This document shows, one piece after another, positions 6,834 through 6,951 of a stretch of 6,951 bases of DNA (position 1 is its first letter; every line of letters begins with the position of its first letter). Location: positions 1-6,951 of the forward strand of contig CAZQJH010000087.1 in assembly GCA_964593515.1 (NCBI GenBank). Reading direction: 5' to 3'. This DNA comes from JAXJYR01 sp964593515. GTDB taxonomy: Bacteria; Bacillota_I; Bacilli_A; Erysipelotrichales; Erysipelotrichaceae. The position numbers and the translations under genes are program-made. Below the pieces are notes generated by a model. The model searched no databases. It was not told the origin of the DNA and was given only the letters and a program-made list of their open reading frames with translations.

Positions 6834-6862
6834 ATTATAGACTCATTGTTTTAAAATAACAA
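6834..6862 (-). promoter_or_regulatory. Sigma-A-type promoter of the folT operon
   Basis: TTGTTA (6862-6857) and a perfect TATAAT (6839-6834) are separated by exactly 17 bases. Transcription would start near 6827, about two bases before the first paired base of the riboswitch, which is where a leader riboswitch should begin. Confidence 0.85.
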
Positions 6863-6951
6863 GTTTTATTTTTTTTAGTGGTTGATAATAGAAGTCTTTT
6901 TTTCACAAATGTATTTAAGTTAATGTTTTGGTAAATAAGACAATATATTTA
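6863..6951. other. Non-coding sequence upstream of the folT promoter
   Basis: This very AT-rich stretch has no recognisable gene, terminator or RNA. Stops occur in the visible frames, so it is probably intergenic and runs past the right edge. Confidence 0.5.

Noticed and set aside
1..6951. CRISPR arrays, insertion sequences, tRNA or rRNA genes
   Set aside because: No regularly spaced repeats, transposase-like frames, terminal inverted repeats or tRNA-like cloverleaf segments were seen on either strand.

Overview
The window is about 7 kb of AT-rich DNA with short intergenic gaps, strong GGAGG-type ribosome binding sites, TGG for tryptophan and TGA used as a stop. This points to a low-GC Bacillota (Firmicutes) using the standard bacterial code. 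A gut-type lineage such as Erysipelotrichia or a related Bacilli group is plausible, but no marker in the window settles it.

Layout, left to right. Positions 1-1230 (+) hold most of a sodium-coupled amino-acid transporter of the NSS/SNF family, cut by the left edge. A bidirectional terminator (1236-1269) separates it from a convergent lipoprotein gene of unknown function (1293-2408, -). A 277-base gap (2409-2685) follows, with no convincing gene. From 6862 down to 2686 everything is on the minus strand: a near-consensus promoter, a tetrahydrofolate (THF) riboswitch, a Shine-Dalgarno-sequestering hairpin, folT (folate ECF transporter S component), two RimK-like ATP-grasp ligases, an intrinsic terminator that overlaps the stop codon of the second ligase, an M20D amidohydrolase, and ung (uracil-DNA glycosylase).

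How the genes may work together. The riboswitch and FolT firmly identify the upstream part as a folate-responsive unit. The two ATP-grasp proteins are joined to folT by tight spacing or overlap, so they are expected to be expressed under folate control. RimK-family ligases add amino acids, often alpha-linked glutamate, and some relatives (MptN, CofF) act on pterin or deazaflavin cofactors. M20 peptidases include enzymes that remove glutamate from folates or from p-aminobenzoyl-glutamate. The most interesting reading is therefore a possible non-canonical folate glutamylation and deglutamylation module coupled to folate uptake. That is an inference from gene context. The internal terminator suggests the M20-ung pair is expressed at a lower level than folT and the ligases, or from its own promoter.
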